Assembly: GCA_023416735.1 (NCBI GenBank)
Contig: JAEZGX010000039.1
Location: 62,001 to 126,000, forward strand
Source: Verrucomicrobiota bacterium
Lineage (GTDB): Bacteria; Verrucomicrobiota; Verrucomicrobiia; Opitutales; Opitutaceae
Direction: 5' to 3'
Length of the DNA: 64,000 nt
Below are positions 27,445-36,084 of the stretch, one piece after another (the first letter of the stretch is position 1; each line of letters starts with the position of its first letter). A program made the translations under genes and the position numbers. Below the pieces are notes generated by a model. That model was not told the DNA's origin, did no database searches, and worked only from the letters and a program-made list of their open reading frames with translations.

Positions 27445-27966
27445 ATGAAGCTGTCCAGCTCGATCTTCGTTGTCGTCCTCATGGCGAATACGAGCAGCTC
27501 CCTCTTTGCTGCAGCGTTGGGTGACGCCGACTATCGGCGCCGACATGATTCTTTCACGCCCCGGGCGTCGATTCGGCCGGATGTTTCCACTCCCGCGCGC
27601 ACGACCGGCGTTGACCTCGCGCCGCAACGTCCGCCGGTTCACGACACCACGGCGTCGCCGGCGGCGCGGTGGCTTGGTTTTCGCGGGGTTGAAAGGACGC
27701 GCGCCCAAGCCGAGATCGCGCCTCAGGTGACGCGAGGCCGCGCCGCTTCGCCTTCTGAGCATCGCGTCGTGCTCACACCTGAGCGCCGTCGCGCTTCGGC
27801 GGAAGTAAAGTCCGTCGGCCGGCTCGCGAAATTTCAACCTCCCTCCGGTTCAGCTGCGTCCGTTCAAATCGGCCGCACGCCTTCGCTCACGCGCAAGGGC
27901 ACCACTGCGAAGCTGAATCGATTTGTTTTCCGTCGCGCGGGCGGCGATTCGCCCGTGCCGCGCTAG
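27445..27966 (+). CDS. Putative secreted Arg-rich protein of unknown function
   Basis: From the ATG at 27445 the 173-residue product begins with a good signal peptide (MKLSSSIFVVVLMANTSSSL, cleavage likely after FAAA). It continues as a basic, Arg-, Pro- and Ser-rich chain without recognisable domains or cysteines. I do not recognise a family. Codon choice (GC at third positions) is similar to the neighbours, but the low-complexity body leaves doubt that it is translated. It lies between the ThyX-like gene and the EEP gene on the same strand, with no clear Shine-Dalgarno. Confidence 0.45.
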   Translation: MKLSSSIFVVVLMANTSSSLFAAALGDADYRRRHDSFTPRASIRPDVSTPARTTGVDLAPQRPPVHDTTASPAARWLGFRGVERTRAQAEIAPQVTRGRAASPSEHRVVLTPERRRASAEVKSVGRLAKFQPPSGSAASVQIGRTPSLTRKGTTAKLNRFVFRRAGGDSPVPR

Positions 27967-27978
27967 ATCACGAACTGC

Positions 27979-28782
27979 ATGAACACGTTTCGCCTTCTTC
28001 AATTCAACATGCAGTTCGGCCAGCGCTGGGATGACGCCGATCCCGACCGCGCTCCGATCGATCTGGACGGCTCCATCGCGGAAATCCGGCGTCATGACGC
28101 GGACATCATTCTGCTTCAGGAAGTCGAACAGGCGTTACCCGGCGGCGTGCAGGCGGATCCGCCGCCGAATTTGACCCGCATCGCCGCCGAGCTTCCCGGC
28201 TATGACAGTTGGTTTTCCTATCCAAAATCCGATCCGCGCGAACTGCCCTTCGGCATTGGTCTGGCGATTTTTTCGCGCACGGCGCTCCGGCATTGCACGC
28301 GACTCGAGCTGCCGTCTCCGCCGGTGGAGTTCGACTTCCTTGGAACCAGAACCACGCCCACGGACCGGCTGATGATTGGTGCGCGCACGACTGTGCTCGG
28401 GCGAGAGATCCAGATTTTCAATACACACCTGCTCGCGTTTTTCATGCTCGGCAGCTCGAGCCAGGATCATCCGCAACAACGCGAACTGATCGCGGCGCAG
28501 CTCGCCGCGTCGAAGCTGCCCACGATTCTCGCCGGCGACTTCAACGTCAGCCGGCATGATTCGCTCGTGGCTCAATTCGGCGGGATCGGTTTCGCAACGG
28601 TGCAGCAAACGGAAATCACCTGGCGCCGCCGGCCGTTCGTGCTGGATCACATTTTCTACAACGCGCCGCTCAAGCCGCTGCACCACGCCGTGGTGCCGAC
28701 GCCGGCCAGCGACCACCACGCGCTCGTGGCGGAATTCACTTTTGATGACGGCGCGCTCCCCTCAGAGGCGGGGAAACCCTAA
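27979..28782 (+). CDS. Endonuclease/exonuclease/phosphatase (EEP) family hydrolase
   Basis: The 267-residue protein shows the metal-dependent EEP fold motifs in order: RLLQFNMQFGQ near residue 4, the metal-binding Glu in IILLQEVEQ near residue 42, IFNTHLLAF near residue 140, AGDFNVSRHD near residue 187 and SDHHALVAEF at the C-terminus. Substrates in this family range from DNA to phospholipids and sugar phosphates, so the specific reaction cannot be assigned. No signal peptide is seen. It starts 12 bp after the preceding small ORF. Confidence 0.88.
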   Translation: MNTFRLLQFNMQFGQRWDDADPDRAPIDLDGSIAEIRRHDADIILLQEVEQALPGGVQADPPPNLTRIAAELPGYDSWFSYPKSDPRELPFGIGLAIFSRTALRHCTRLELPSPPVEFDFLGTRTTPTDRLMIGARTTVLGREIQIFNTHLLAFFMLGSSSQDHPQQRELIAAQLAASKLPTILAGDFNVSRHDSLVAQFGGIGFATVQQTEITWRRRPFVLDHIFYNAPLKPLHHAVVPTPASDHHALVAEFTFDDGALPSEAGKP

Positions 28783-28786
28783 GGCG

Positions 28787-29071
28787 CTACTTCGCGCGGC
28801 GGATGCGTTCTTTTTCGTCTTCGCGTTCTTCCTCGAGGCGGGCGCGTTCGCTGGAGATTTGCTGCTGGATCTTCTGATACTCGTCGGCGTTGCCGGCGGC
28901 GAGGGCATCGTTGAGCTGCTTTTTTAGGAAGATTTCGCGCTCGGCGATCTTGCCTTGGTAAACGCGATCGATTTCCGCGAGGCGGCTTTTCTGTTCGTCG
29001 CTGAGTTTGCGGCCGGCATCGGGATCGGACTTGGCGAGCCGTTCCATCGCGAGTTCGTAGGCACTTTTCAT
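28787..29071 (-). CDS. Small charged coiled-coil protein
   Basis: A 94-residue protein starting MKSAYELAMERLAKSDPDAG, with LSDEQKSRLAEIDRVYQGKIAERE and an (I/L)-x6 heptad pattern through EEREDEKERIRRAK, so probably one long helix or a dimeric coiled coil. The open frame extends upstream to 29431 but that part runs through a nonamer array and into comEC DNA, so the ATG at 29071 is chosen. Small proteins of this appearance are known to me from Verrucomicrobia genomes without a function. The gene stops four bases past the convergent EEP gene. Confidence 0.7.
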   Translation of the reverse strand: MKSAYELAMERLAKSDPDAGRKLSDEQKSRLAEIDRVYQGKIAEREIFLKKQLNDALAAGNADEYQKIQQQISSERARLEEEREDEKERIRRAK

Positions 29072-29086
29072 GGGCAGGAGGGTTGA

Positions 29087-29113
29087 AGCACGAAACACAT
29101 GAAAGACACGAAA
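29087..29113. repeat. One-armed nonamer-word array (ACACGAAA type)
   Basis: Three 9-bp words AGCACGAAA, CACATGAAA and GACACGAAA lie in the gap between comEC and the small coiled-coil gene. They match the left arm of the elements at 2038 and 4050. No inverted arm follows. Confidence 0.7.
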
Positions 29114-29148
29114 GAAAACAAGCGGAGGCCGCGGAGCTGGGAAGACGT

Positions 29149-30786
29149 TTAAGGGAAACGCACGGCGAGGAGGAGGGTGAGAGCGACGAAAGCGACCGGC
29201 GGCCAGAAACCGCGGGACCAGCCGCGCCATTTGGCGGCGTAGCCGGCGGCCATGGTGGCGAGGAGAAGGGCGAAGGTGGCCGGACCCAGCCAGGTGACGT
29301 GGAAAGTGGCGTCGAACCAGGCGCCCGGAATGATCGCGAACAGGCGGACGCCGTAGTCGATGGCCCAGAGCAAAAGGACGGCGGCGTGATTGGCGATTTC
29401 GCTGCCGAAAGTGAAGCCGACGAGACCGCACAGCAGGGAGATGAAGCCCGTGAGGATGACGGCGGAAGACGCGGGGATCAGCCAGAGGTTGGCGATGAGG
29501 GCGCCGGGAGTGAAGAGTTCAAAGAACATCACTCCCGCGAGGGCGCTGACAAGCGAAGCGGCGATGCCGAGCGAGAGGGCGGCGAGCGTGGCGCGCCAAG
29601 TCGAAGCGAGCAAGTGATGCCGCCAGCTCCATGAAACCGGCGGCAGATCGCGGAAGAGCGCGAGTTTTGCCTGGAGTTGGTCGGAGAGCGGAAGTCCGAG
29701 CAGCAGGAGCGCGGCGACGATGCCGTAGCTCAGCTGAAAGCTGGCGCTGAAAACCTGCAGCGGTGCGATGAGGATGACGAGCAAGGCGGAGGCGGTGAGC
29801 GCGGCGATGGGATTGCGCGGGGTGCGGAGGACGAGCGAGGTTTGGACCAGTGCGACCATGAGGAAGGCACGCACGGCGGAGGGGGCGGCCCCGGTGATGT
29901 CGACGTAGAGCCAGAGCGCGACGAGACCGATGACGAATTGCAGCAGGCGTGGCAGGCGCAGCAGCAAGAGCAGCGCGTGTAGTCCGGCGGCGATGACGGC
30001 GATGTGGAGGCCGCTGATCGAGAACACGTGCATCGTGCCGGTTTGGCGGAAGAGCGTGTCTTGTTCGTCGGTCAGTTCATTGCTGCGGCCAAGGAGCATC
30101 GCGCGGAGGACGCCGACGAATTCGGGACGTTTGGGGTCGACGCCGGCGCCAAGGATCGAGGTGAAGCGATCGGCTTGGCGCCCGCAGAAACGGTAGTAGG
30201 CGTGAGCCGGGCGTTCTTCGTCGAGGACGAGGGCGCGGGAGAACCGGAAGTTCACGCCGGCGTCGGCGAGGTATCCATCGAATGAATTCGGCGCGGGATC
30301 GCGCGGAAGGCTGGCGATGACGCCGCGCGTCGAGATGACGGCCGTGCGAAGAGGAGGCGGCGTGTCGGCGCGGAGCGTGACGGAGAAGTAAACGCGTTGT
30401 CCGACAAGTTCGTCGAGCGGAGCGTCGGCGCGGACGATGCGGCCGATACCGCTGGCGCGATGAGGTTCGATTTGCGGAAAAACGCGCTGCACCTCGATGG
30501 AAACGCGGGCTTCGCGAGGCGGGAGTTGATCCCAGTCGGCGATGCGCGGGCGATGAAGTGTATAGCTCGCCATACCGGCGAAGAACATCGAAGCGACGAG
30601 CGCGGGGCGGAAGAGCGGGCGGGGATTTCGGACCGTGGCGATGGCGACGACGGCTGCGCTGGCGGCGAGCGCCAGAACAACGGACAGCGGGGCGAAATCG
30701 CGAACGCGGGCGGCGGCGAGACCGGCGATCAGGGGAATGACCAGCCACAACAGAGGCGCGCGGTGGCCGAGACTGCGGCTGGACAT
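29149..30786 (-). CDS. ComEC/Rec2-type competence membrane protein, short form
   Basis: ComEC forms the inner-membrane channel for single-stranded DNA during natural transformation. The 545-residue protein has two N-terminal hydrophobic helices (LVIPLIAGLAAARV, LALAASAAVVAIATV), an OB-like DUF4131 region at about residues 60-200 and the polytopic Competence domain with the signature HVFSISGLHIAVIAAGLHALL near residue 255 and TGAAPSAVRAFLMV near residue 305. It stops after the membrane region and lacks the metallo-beta-lactamase-like domain found in the full-length 700-800-residue forms. No other competence gene is nearby. Confidence 0.85.
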   Translation of the reverse strand: MSSRSLGHRAPLLWLVIPLIAGLAAARVRDFAPLSVVLALAASAAVVAIATVRNPRPLFRPALVASMFFAGMASYTLHRPRIADWDQLPPREARVSIEVQRVFPQIEPHRASGIGRIVRADAPLDELVGQRVYFSVTLRADTPPPLRTAVISTRGVIASLPRDPAPNSFDGYLADAGVNFRFSRALVLDEERPAHAYYRFCGRQADRFTSILGAGVDPKRPEFVGVLRAMLLGRSNELTDEQDTLFRQTGTMHVFSISGLHIAVIAAGLHALLLLLRLPRLLQFVIGLVALWLYVDITGAAPSAVRAFLMVALVQTSLVLRTPRNPIAALTASALLVILIAPLQVFSASFQLSYGIVAALLLLGLPLSDQLQAKLALFRDLPPVSWSWRHHLLASTWRATLAALSLGIAASLVSALAGVMFFELFTPGALIANLWLIPASSAVILTGFISLLCGLVGFTFGSEIANHAAVLLLWAIDYGVRLFAIIPGAWFDATFHVTWLGPATFALLLATMAAGYAAKWRGWSRGFWPPVAFVALTLLLAVRFP

Positions 30787-30833
30787 GCGCGGAGGATCAA
30801 ACGGGTTAATGCCAATAAATGAACATTAATTTG

Positions 30834-30938
30834 AACCACGGATGGACGCGGATGAACACGGATTCTGAGGCGGAACCGCGAAGGGGGCGCGTATTCGGTT
30901 CAGAACCACCACTTCCCTGTTCATGTTCATTCGCGGTT
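30834..30938. repeat. Composite decamer-word element in the comEC-rarA divergent gap
   Basis: The left part 30834-30863 is AACCACGGAT, GGACGCGGAT, GAACACGGAT. It is followed by a second word, AACCGCGAAG, at 30874-30883, whose inverted partner (reverse complement of AACCGCGAAT and GAACATGAAC) lies at 30919-30938. Two word families are thus nested at one site. Next to it, TTAATG and CATTAA flank 12 bp at about 30805-30830, an AT-rich spot that may hold the comEC promoter. Confidence 0.7.
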
Positions 30939-30990
30939 CAGCATCTGAGGTTTTGATTTGGGGGAATTCGTGGGCTTAGTGGGCGCTTCG

Positions 30991-32340
30991 ATGTCTTCCG
31001 TGGACCAGACCGATTTTTTTGCCGAAACGCCTCCTCCCGCGCAGCCGCAGCGCAAGCCGGCGCATCAGCCCTTGGCGGCGCGGATGCGTCCGCGGCGGTT
31101 GAGCGAAGTCGTCGGGCAGGATCACATTTTGAAAGCAGGCAGTTTGCTGCCGCGGCTGGTGGCGCAGAACCGGTTTGGGTCGCTCTTGTTTTATGGGCCG
31201 CCGGGTTGCGGGAAGACGAGCATCGCGGAGGCGATCGCGCGGGAGACGAACAGCCGCTTCGTGCGCGTGAACGCGGTGATGTCGAATGTGGCGGAGTTGC
31301 GGGAGATCCTGGCGACGGCGCGGAAGCTGCCGGACAGCGCGACGATTTTGTTCATCGACGAGCTGCATCGCTTCAACAAGTCGCAGCAGGATTTGCTGCT
31401 GCCGGATGTGGAGGAAGGGACGGTGCGATTGATCGGCGCGACGACGCACAATCCGGGATTTTATGTGAACCCGCCGCTGCTCTCGCGGAGTCATTTATTT
31501 CGACTCGAACCGTTATCGGCGGAGGCGGTGACGCGGGTGTTGAAGCAGGCGCTGGCAGATGTGGAGCGCGGGCTCGGCGAGCGGCGCGTGACGGCGGAGG
31601 AAAAGATTCTAGCGGATCTCGCGGTGTTGTGTGACGGGGATTTGCGGCGGGCGTTGAATTCGTTGGAAGTGCTTGTGTTGGGTTTGCCGGAAGGCGGAGA
31701 GATCACGGCGAACGAATTGGAGGTTTTTGCGCGCGAGCGGCGCATCCGCTACGACGCGGATGAGGACGAGCACTACGATACGATTTCGGCGTTCATCAAA
31801 AGCTGCCGCGGGAGCGATCCGGATGCGGCGATGTATTGGCTGGCGAAGATGTTGGCGGGCGGGGAAGACCCTCGGTTCATCGCGCGGCGCCTGGTGATTT
31901 TGGCGAGCGAGGATGTGGGGCTGGCGGATCCGCAGGCGCTGCCGCTGACGGTGGCGGCGCATCACGCGGTGGATTTTATCGGGTTGCCCGAGGCAGAGCT
32001 GACGCTGGCGCATGCGACGCTGTATATCGCGACGGCGCCGAAGAGTAATACGGCGACGCTGGCGATCGCGGCGGCGCATGGGGCATTGAAAGCGGCGCCG
32101 GTGCAGACGATTCCGGCGGCATTGCGGAGCAAGAGCGGGCAGGCGAACAAGCGGATCGGTCAGGGCAAGGGCTACAAGTATTCGCACGATTATCCGGAGA
32201 ATATTTCCGGCGACGACTACCTGGAGAAACCGCTGACGCTTTATACGCCGAAGCCGGTGGGCTGGGAGGCGAAGATTGCGGACCGCCTGGCGCGGTGGCA
32301 GGCGTTGAAGGACGAAATCCGGCGCGAGCGGAAAGGGTAG
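30991..32340 (+). CDS. rarA: Replication-associated recombination protein A (RarA/MgsA), AAA+ ATPase
   Basis: RarA is a clamp-loader-like AAA+ ATPase acting at stalled replication forks. The 449-residue protein (ATG at 30991) has RPRRLSEVVGQDHIL near residue 33, Walker A in FYGPPGCGKTS near residue 68, Walker B in ATILFIDELHRFNKSQQD near residue 122, sensor and arginine-finger regions, and a C-terminal MgsA domain with QALPLTVAAHHAVDFIGLPE and GKGYKYSHDYP. Length is typical. The upstream TTG at 30958 would add 11 residues and is less likely. It is divergent from comEC. Confidence 0.96.
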   Translation: MSSVDQTDFFAETPPPAQPQRKPAHQPLAARMRPRRLSEVVGQDHILKAGSLLPRLVAQNRFGSLLFYGPPGCGKTSIAEAIARETNSRFVRVNAVMSNVAELREILATARKLPDSATILFIDELHRFNKSQQDLLLPDVEEGTVRLIGATTHNPGFYVNPPLLSRSHLFRLEPLSAEAVTRVLKQALADVERGLGERRVTAEEKILADLAVLCDGDLRRALNSLEVLVLGLPEGGEITANELEVFARERRIRYDADEDEHYDTISAFIKSCRGSDPDAAMYWLAKMLAGGEDPRFIARRLVILASEDVGLADPQALPLTVAAHHAVDFIGLPEAELTLAHATLYIATAPKSNTATLAIAAAHGALKAAPVQTIPAALRSKSGQANKRIGQGKGYKYSHDYPENISGDDYLEKPLTLYTPKPVGWEAKIADRLARWQALKDEIRRERKG

Positions 32341-32390
32341 GCGCGGCGGGTCGGCGGAGTCGGTGGCTTCTCGTGTGCGGCTGCTTGGTT

Positions 32391-33749
32391 CTACCCGAGG
32401 ATGCGCAGGGAAAGGAAGATGAGCGCGAGTTTGCGCGGGTCGGCGGCGGACGTGAGCCATTGCGCGTGGCGAAACGTGAGGCGGTTTTCGCCGGCGCGGA
32501 GAGCGAGGGGCGCGGTGAGCGTTTCCTTTTGATTTACGCGCGTCCAAGCGTGGTGGAGGATTTCGGTATCGTTGAGAACGACGATCGTCGATTGCTCGGG
32601 AGAATACGTGAGCGCTTCGGCGCGGAGATGCGCGGGCGCGTCGGTTTCGCGGAATAGGGTGAGCACGGTTTCGGGGCCGGTGGCCCAGTGAAAACGCGGC
32701 AGGAAAGCTTCGGGAACAGGACCTTCGGCGGGTTCCCAGCCGGTGGCAGGAGTGAAATGAGAGAAAGCGGGACCGGAAGTGTCGGCGGGCGGCGGAACGG
32801 TAGTGAGATCGAGGATACGGATGGTTTCGCTCGAGGCTTCGCGGGCGAGTGTGGCGGTGTCGCTGAGGGCGCCGTGGCTGCGGGCGAGTTGTTCGAGAAA
32901 AGGGATAAACGCGCGCGTGGTGCGGGCGACTTCCGGAACCTGCGTGTGATAACGAAGCGGTCCGCCGAGGTAAGGCGCGGGGTCGCGAACGAGGTGATCG
33001 GGAGATTGGAAGACGGAGGAGAAGAAGGCGGCGGGGTCTTCGGCGAAGCGTTGAAAGCCGAGACGGTAATGAAGATCGAGGCCGTCGTGGGCACGGCCGC
33101 GGCTGAGTTTTTGGAGTTCGGCCGTGAGGACGCGGAGCGCTTGTTGTTCGGGACTGCGAAGGGCGAAGTGGGCGAGGCGGGCTTGTTCGAGGGGGCGGGC
33201 GTTGAGCGGCTGGTCAGATTGGAAAAGGACGTGATTGCCCTTGCCGGCGGCGACATCGCGGGCGAGGCCGAGACGGCGGGGAACGAAGACCTTGACGGTG
33301 CTGCTGGGGTGGCGACGGCGGTGGGCGAGGCGGAGAACGGGATTGGGTTCGGCGGGATTGTCGGCGGTGGTGGGAGCGTAGTTGTGGAGCGCGAGTTGAA
33401 CGGGTTGGCAGGTGTTGGGATCGCCGAGCATCTGTTCGAAAGCGGCGCGAGAGGGAGCGGCGAGGATTTCGTCGGCGTCGAGTGGGAGGGCCCAATCGGC
33501 TTGGAAGTGCTCGAAGGCGACGCGCGCGAGGTGGTTGCTGCGGGATTGTTGGAGGTTGGCGACGCAATCGCCGTGGAAGAGCGTGAGCGGAAGGCCTTCG
33601 CGAACGAGCACGGCGAGGATTTCGCGCGTGCCGTCGGTGCTGTCGTGATCGAAGACGAGGTGATGATCGACCCAGGCGTGCGTGTGGCGAACGAAGGCCT
33701 CGATGATATCGGCTTCGTTTTTCACGACGGAAACGGCGACGAGCTTCAT
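32391..33749 (-). CDS. Family-2-like glycosyltransferase (Glyco_tranf_2_4) with C-terminal extension
   Basis: The 452-residue protein starts MKLVAVSVVKNEADIIEAFV, the typical opening of the Glyco_tranf_2_4 group, followed by VFDHDSTDGTREIL near residue 33 and the DXD-like WALPLDADEIL near residue 82. The catalytic part occupies about the first 240 residues. The remaining 200 include a region resembling a small beta domain (ETLTAPLALRAGENRLTFRHAQW). Target sugar and acceptor are unknown. The ATG at 33749 is preferred over an upstream one because the conserved N-terminus begins there. Confidence 0.85.
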   Translation of the reverse strand: MKLVAVSVVKNEADIIEAFVRHTHAWVDHHLVFDHDSTDGTREILAVLVREGLPLTLFHGDCVANLQQSRSNHLARVAFEHFQADWALPLDADEILAAPSRAAFEQMLGDPNTCQPVQLALHNYAPTTADNPAEPNPVLRLAHRRRHPSSTVKVFVPRRLGLARDVAAGKGNHVLFQSDQPLNARPLEQARLAHFALRSPEQQALRVLTAELQKLSRGRAHDGLDLHYRLGFQRFAEDPAAFFSSVFQSPDHLVRDPAPYLGGPLRYHTQVPEVARTTRAFIPFLEQLARSHGALSDTATLAREASSETIRILDLTTVPPPADTSGPAFSHFTPATGWEPAEGPVPEAFLPRFHWATGPETVLTLFRETDAPAHLRAEALTYSPEQSTIVVLNDTEILHHAWTRVNQKETLTAPLALRAGENRLTFRHAQWLTSAADPRKLALIFLSLRILG

Positions 33750-33919
33750 GCGGGCGGCGAAGAGGCTTGTGGGGGCGGTGCGGGGGCGGCGCAAGCTTCG
33801 GGGTGGCGGGCCCGGGGGCAGTTTGGTCGCGCGTGGGGATGAAGCGTTTACACGTTCGATGGCGAAGCGACGGCTCGACCTGTTGACAGCGTTGAGGCGG
33901 ATGGTGAGTTTCGCGGCGC

Positions 33920-35026
33920 ATGTCGTCCGCTTCTACGCATCCCTCATTCGATTCGGTTGAGTCGGCGATTGGAGATATCGCGGCGGGGAAGTTGATCATC
34001 GTGACCGATGACGAAGATCGCGAAAACGAGGGCGATCTGATCATGGCGGCGCAGAAGGCGACGCCGGAGACGGTGAACATGATGATCCGCTATTGCAGCG
34101 GGATCGTGTGTGTGCCGACGGTCGATCCGCAGCTGCGGCGGCTGGGGCTGGGGCCGATGGTGCAGCAGAATCGCGAGGTGCAGCGGACGGATTTCACGGT
34201 GACCGTGGACGCGGCGGAAGGGATCACGACGGGGATCAGCGCGCACGATCGCACGCAGACGATCCGGATTTTGGCGGACCCGCAGTCACGGCCGGAGCAG
34301 TTGGTGCAGCCGGGGCATGTATTTCCGTTGCGCGCGAAATCGGGCGGCGTGCTGGAGCGGGCGGGTCACACGGAAGCGGCGGTGGATTTGGCGCAGCTCG
34401 CGGGACTTTCGCCGAGCGGTGTGTTGTGCGAGCTGGTGAACGACGACGGCACGGTGCAACGGCTGCCGCAGCTGGAGGAGTTCAAGAAGCGGTTTGGGCT
34501 GAAGATGATTTCGATCGCGCAGCTGATCGAATATCGGGCGAAGCGGGACAACTTGATCGAGCTGGTCTGCACGCGGCCGTTTCCTTCGGAATTTGGCGAG
34601 TTCGTGCTGCATGTGTTTCGCAGCAAGCTGGACAATCGTCATCACCTTGCGCTGGCGATGGGCTCGTTGGGCGCGGAGCCGACGCTGGTGCGGGTGCACA
34701 GCGAGAATTTATTGGGCGACGTGTTTCGGATGAAAGGACTCGAAACGCATGCGTCGCTGACGGCCTCGCTCGAGGCGGTGGCGCGCGCGGGGCGCGGCGT
34801 GGTGCTTTACATGGAGCATGCGAATGGCGGGGCGGAGTTGATCCGGCGGCTGGCGGCGAAGCCGGGTGAGGCGCCGCCGCCGATGAGTTTTCGCGACTAC
34901 GGGATTGGCGCGCAGATTCTGGCGGCGTTGGGGTTGCGCAAGATCCGGTTGTTGTCGAAGAGCAATCGGCGCGTGGTGGGGTTGGATGGGTATGGGTTGG
35001 AGATCGTGGAGCAGGTGGGGTTGTAG
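33920..35026 (+). CDS. ribB: 3,4-dihydroxy-2-butanone 4-phosphate synthase with degenerate GTP cyclohydrolase II domain
   Basis: The N-terminal half (about residues 10-200) is a complete RibB, making the four-carbon riboflavin precursor from ribulose 5-phosphate: DDEDRENEGD near residue 32, SAHDRTQTIR near residue 110, HVFPLRA near residue 133, AGHTEAAVDL near residue 148. The C-terminal half has the RibA fold (RVHSENLLGD, FRDYGIGAQILAALGLRKIRLLS) but has lost the zinc cysteines: SEN stands where SEC is expected, GLETHA where RCDCG is expected, and the EGRGIGL motif is absent. GTP cyclohydrolase activity is therefore unlikely. Total 368 residues. No FMN riboswitch was recognised upstream. Confidence 0.93.
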   Translation: MSSASTHPSFDSVESAIGDIAAGKLIIVTDDEDRENEGDLIMAAQKATPETVNMMIRYCSGIVCVPTVDPQLRRLGLGPMVQQNREVQRTDFTVTVDAAEGITTGISAHDRTQTIRILADPQSRPEQLVQPGHVFPLRAKSGGVLERAGHTEAAVDLAQLAGLSPSGVLCELVNDDGTVQRLPQLEEFKKRFGLKMISIAQLIEYRAKRDNLIELVCTRPFPSEFGEFVLHVFRSKLDNRHHLALAMGSLGAEPTLVRVHSENLLGDVFRMKGLETHASLTASLEAVARAGRGVVLYMEHANGGAELIRRLAAKPGEAPPPMSFRDYGIGAQILAALGLRKIRLLSKSNRRVVGLDGYGLEIVEQVGL

Positions 35027-35027
35027 A

Positions 35028-35062
35028 AGCTCCAAGGACCAAGATCCAAGCACCAGGGAAGA
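35028..35062. repeat. Heptamer-word array, about 5 x 7 bp (AGATCCA type)
   Basis: Starting two bases after the ribB stop, 7-bp words AGCTCCA, AGGACCA, AGATCCA, AGCACCA and a divergent GGGAAGA fill 35 bp. A GC stem GGCCC...GGGCC follows at about 35079-35097. Together they occupy most of the ribB-ribH gap. Confidence 0.7.
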
Positions 35063-35164
35063 TCCCATTTTCAAAACGGCCCTGCGCTTGCGGGCCGGGC
35101 TGCAATGGGCGAGGGAGAGATTTGGGTTGCGGATTCTTGGGTTGGGTTTGTCGATAGCGGGTTC

Positions 35165-35638
35165 ATGAGTCTGGCTGCGCCAAGCGAGAAGGTCGTCAAC
35201 GGTTCCGCGTTTCGCGTGGGCATCGTGGCGGCGCGTTTCAATGAGGAGCTCGTGGATGCGTTGCTCGGTCGCGTGGTGGCAGGGCTGCGCGCGGCCGGAG
35301 TGAAGGAGAAGAAAATCGAAGTGGTGCGCGTGCCCGGGTCGCATGAAGTGCCGTGGGCGGCGGGCGAGCTGGCGCGGAGCGGGAAGCGCGACGTGGTGAT
35401 TGGGTTGGGGGTTTTGATCGGCGGTGATACGTCGCATCACGAGATGGTGGGGCAGAGCGTGTCGCAGGCGTTGCAGGACGTGGCACTCGCGACCCGCGTG
35501 CCGGTCATCAACGGCGTGATCGTGGCGAATACGCGGAAGCAGGCGGAGGAGCGGTGTCGCGGGCGGATAGACCGCGGCGCGGAGTTCGCGGCGGCGGCGT
35601 TGGAGATGGCGGCGCTGAAGAAGGAGATTTTTCGATGA
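35165..35638 (+). CDS. ribH: 6,7-dimethyl-8-ribityllumazine synthase
   Basis: RibH condenses the RibB product with the pyrimidine intermediate in the penultimate step of riboflavin synthesis and forms pentamers or capsids. The 157-residue protein has RVGIVAARFNEELVDALL near residue 20, the substrate region VPGSHEVPWAA near residue 55, LGVLIGGDTSHHEMV near residue 80 (where many homologues read GAVIRGDTPHFDYV) and PVINGVIVANTRKQAEER near residue 115. The ATG at 35165 is chosen because the upstream codons run into GC hairpin DNA. The stop overlaps the nusB start as ATGA. Confidence 0.95.
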   Translation: MSLAAPSEKVVNGSAFRVGIVAARFNEELVDALLGRVVAGLRAAGVKEKKIEVVRVPGSHEVPWAAGELARSGKRDVVIGLGVLIGGDTSHHEMVGQSVSQALQDVALATRVPVINGVIVANTRKQAEERCRGRIDRGAEFAAAALEMAALKKEIFR

Positions 35639-36078
35639 GCAAAGCCCAATTTGCGCAAAGGCGCGACGGACGCGTCGCGGCGTTGCAGTATCTTTTCGCG
35701 TGGAGCATGAACGCGCCGAAGAATCTCGCGGAGGACTTGCGGGTGTTTTTCGAAAACATGGAGCAGCCGCGCGATCATTATGCGTTCGGCGAGGAGCTGA
35801 TCCAGGGAGTGATCGAGCATGTGGCGGACATCGATGCGCGGATCAAGGGACTCGCGCACAACTGGGAGTTCGAGCGGATCGCGAAGATCGATCTGGCGAT
35901 CCTGCGGCTGGCGATGTTCGAGATGATTTATCGCAAGGACATCCCGCCGGTGGTCTCGATCAACGAGGCGATCGATTTGTCGAAACAGTTTTCGAATGCG
36001 GACGCGAAGCGGTTCATCAACGGCATCCTGGATCGGTTGAAGGATCAGATTGGGCGGGATGCGCGGAAGGCGGAGTGA
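35635..36078 (+). CDS. nusB: Transcription antitermination protein NusB
   Basis: NusB binds boxA RNA with NusE (S10) and supports rRNA antitermination. The all-helical 147-residue protein has RRDGRVAALQYLFAWSM near residue 8, the central ERIAKIDLAILRLAMFEMIY and PPVVSINEAIDLSKQFSNADAKRFINGILD (landmarks I-N-EA-I-LSK-F, FINGILD) towards the C-terminus. The start lies within the ribH stop (ATGA), a ribH-nusB linkage common in bacteria, and indicates co-translation. Confidence 0.96.
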   Translation: MSKAQFAQRRDGRVAALQYLFAWSMNAPKNLAEDLRVFFENMEQPRDHYAFGEELIQGVIEHVADIDARIKGLAHNWEFERIAKIDLAILRLAMFEMIYRKDIPPVVSINEAIDLSKQFSNADAKRFINGILDRLKDQIGRDARKAE

Positions 36079-36084
36079 GTGTCG

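Noticed and set aside
32688..33842. 384-codon plus-strand frame opposite the glycosyltransferase
   Set aside because: The minus-strand product has the DHDSTDGT and DADE motifs of a glycosyltransferase; the plus-strand one is Gly/Glu/Ala low complexity.
33750..33919. FMN riboswitch upstream of ribB
   Set aside because: I looked for the conserved AGGGGC/GGUGAAAUUCC-like elements of the RFN motif and did not see them.
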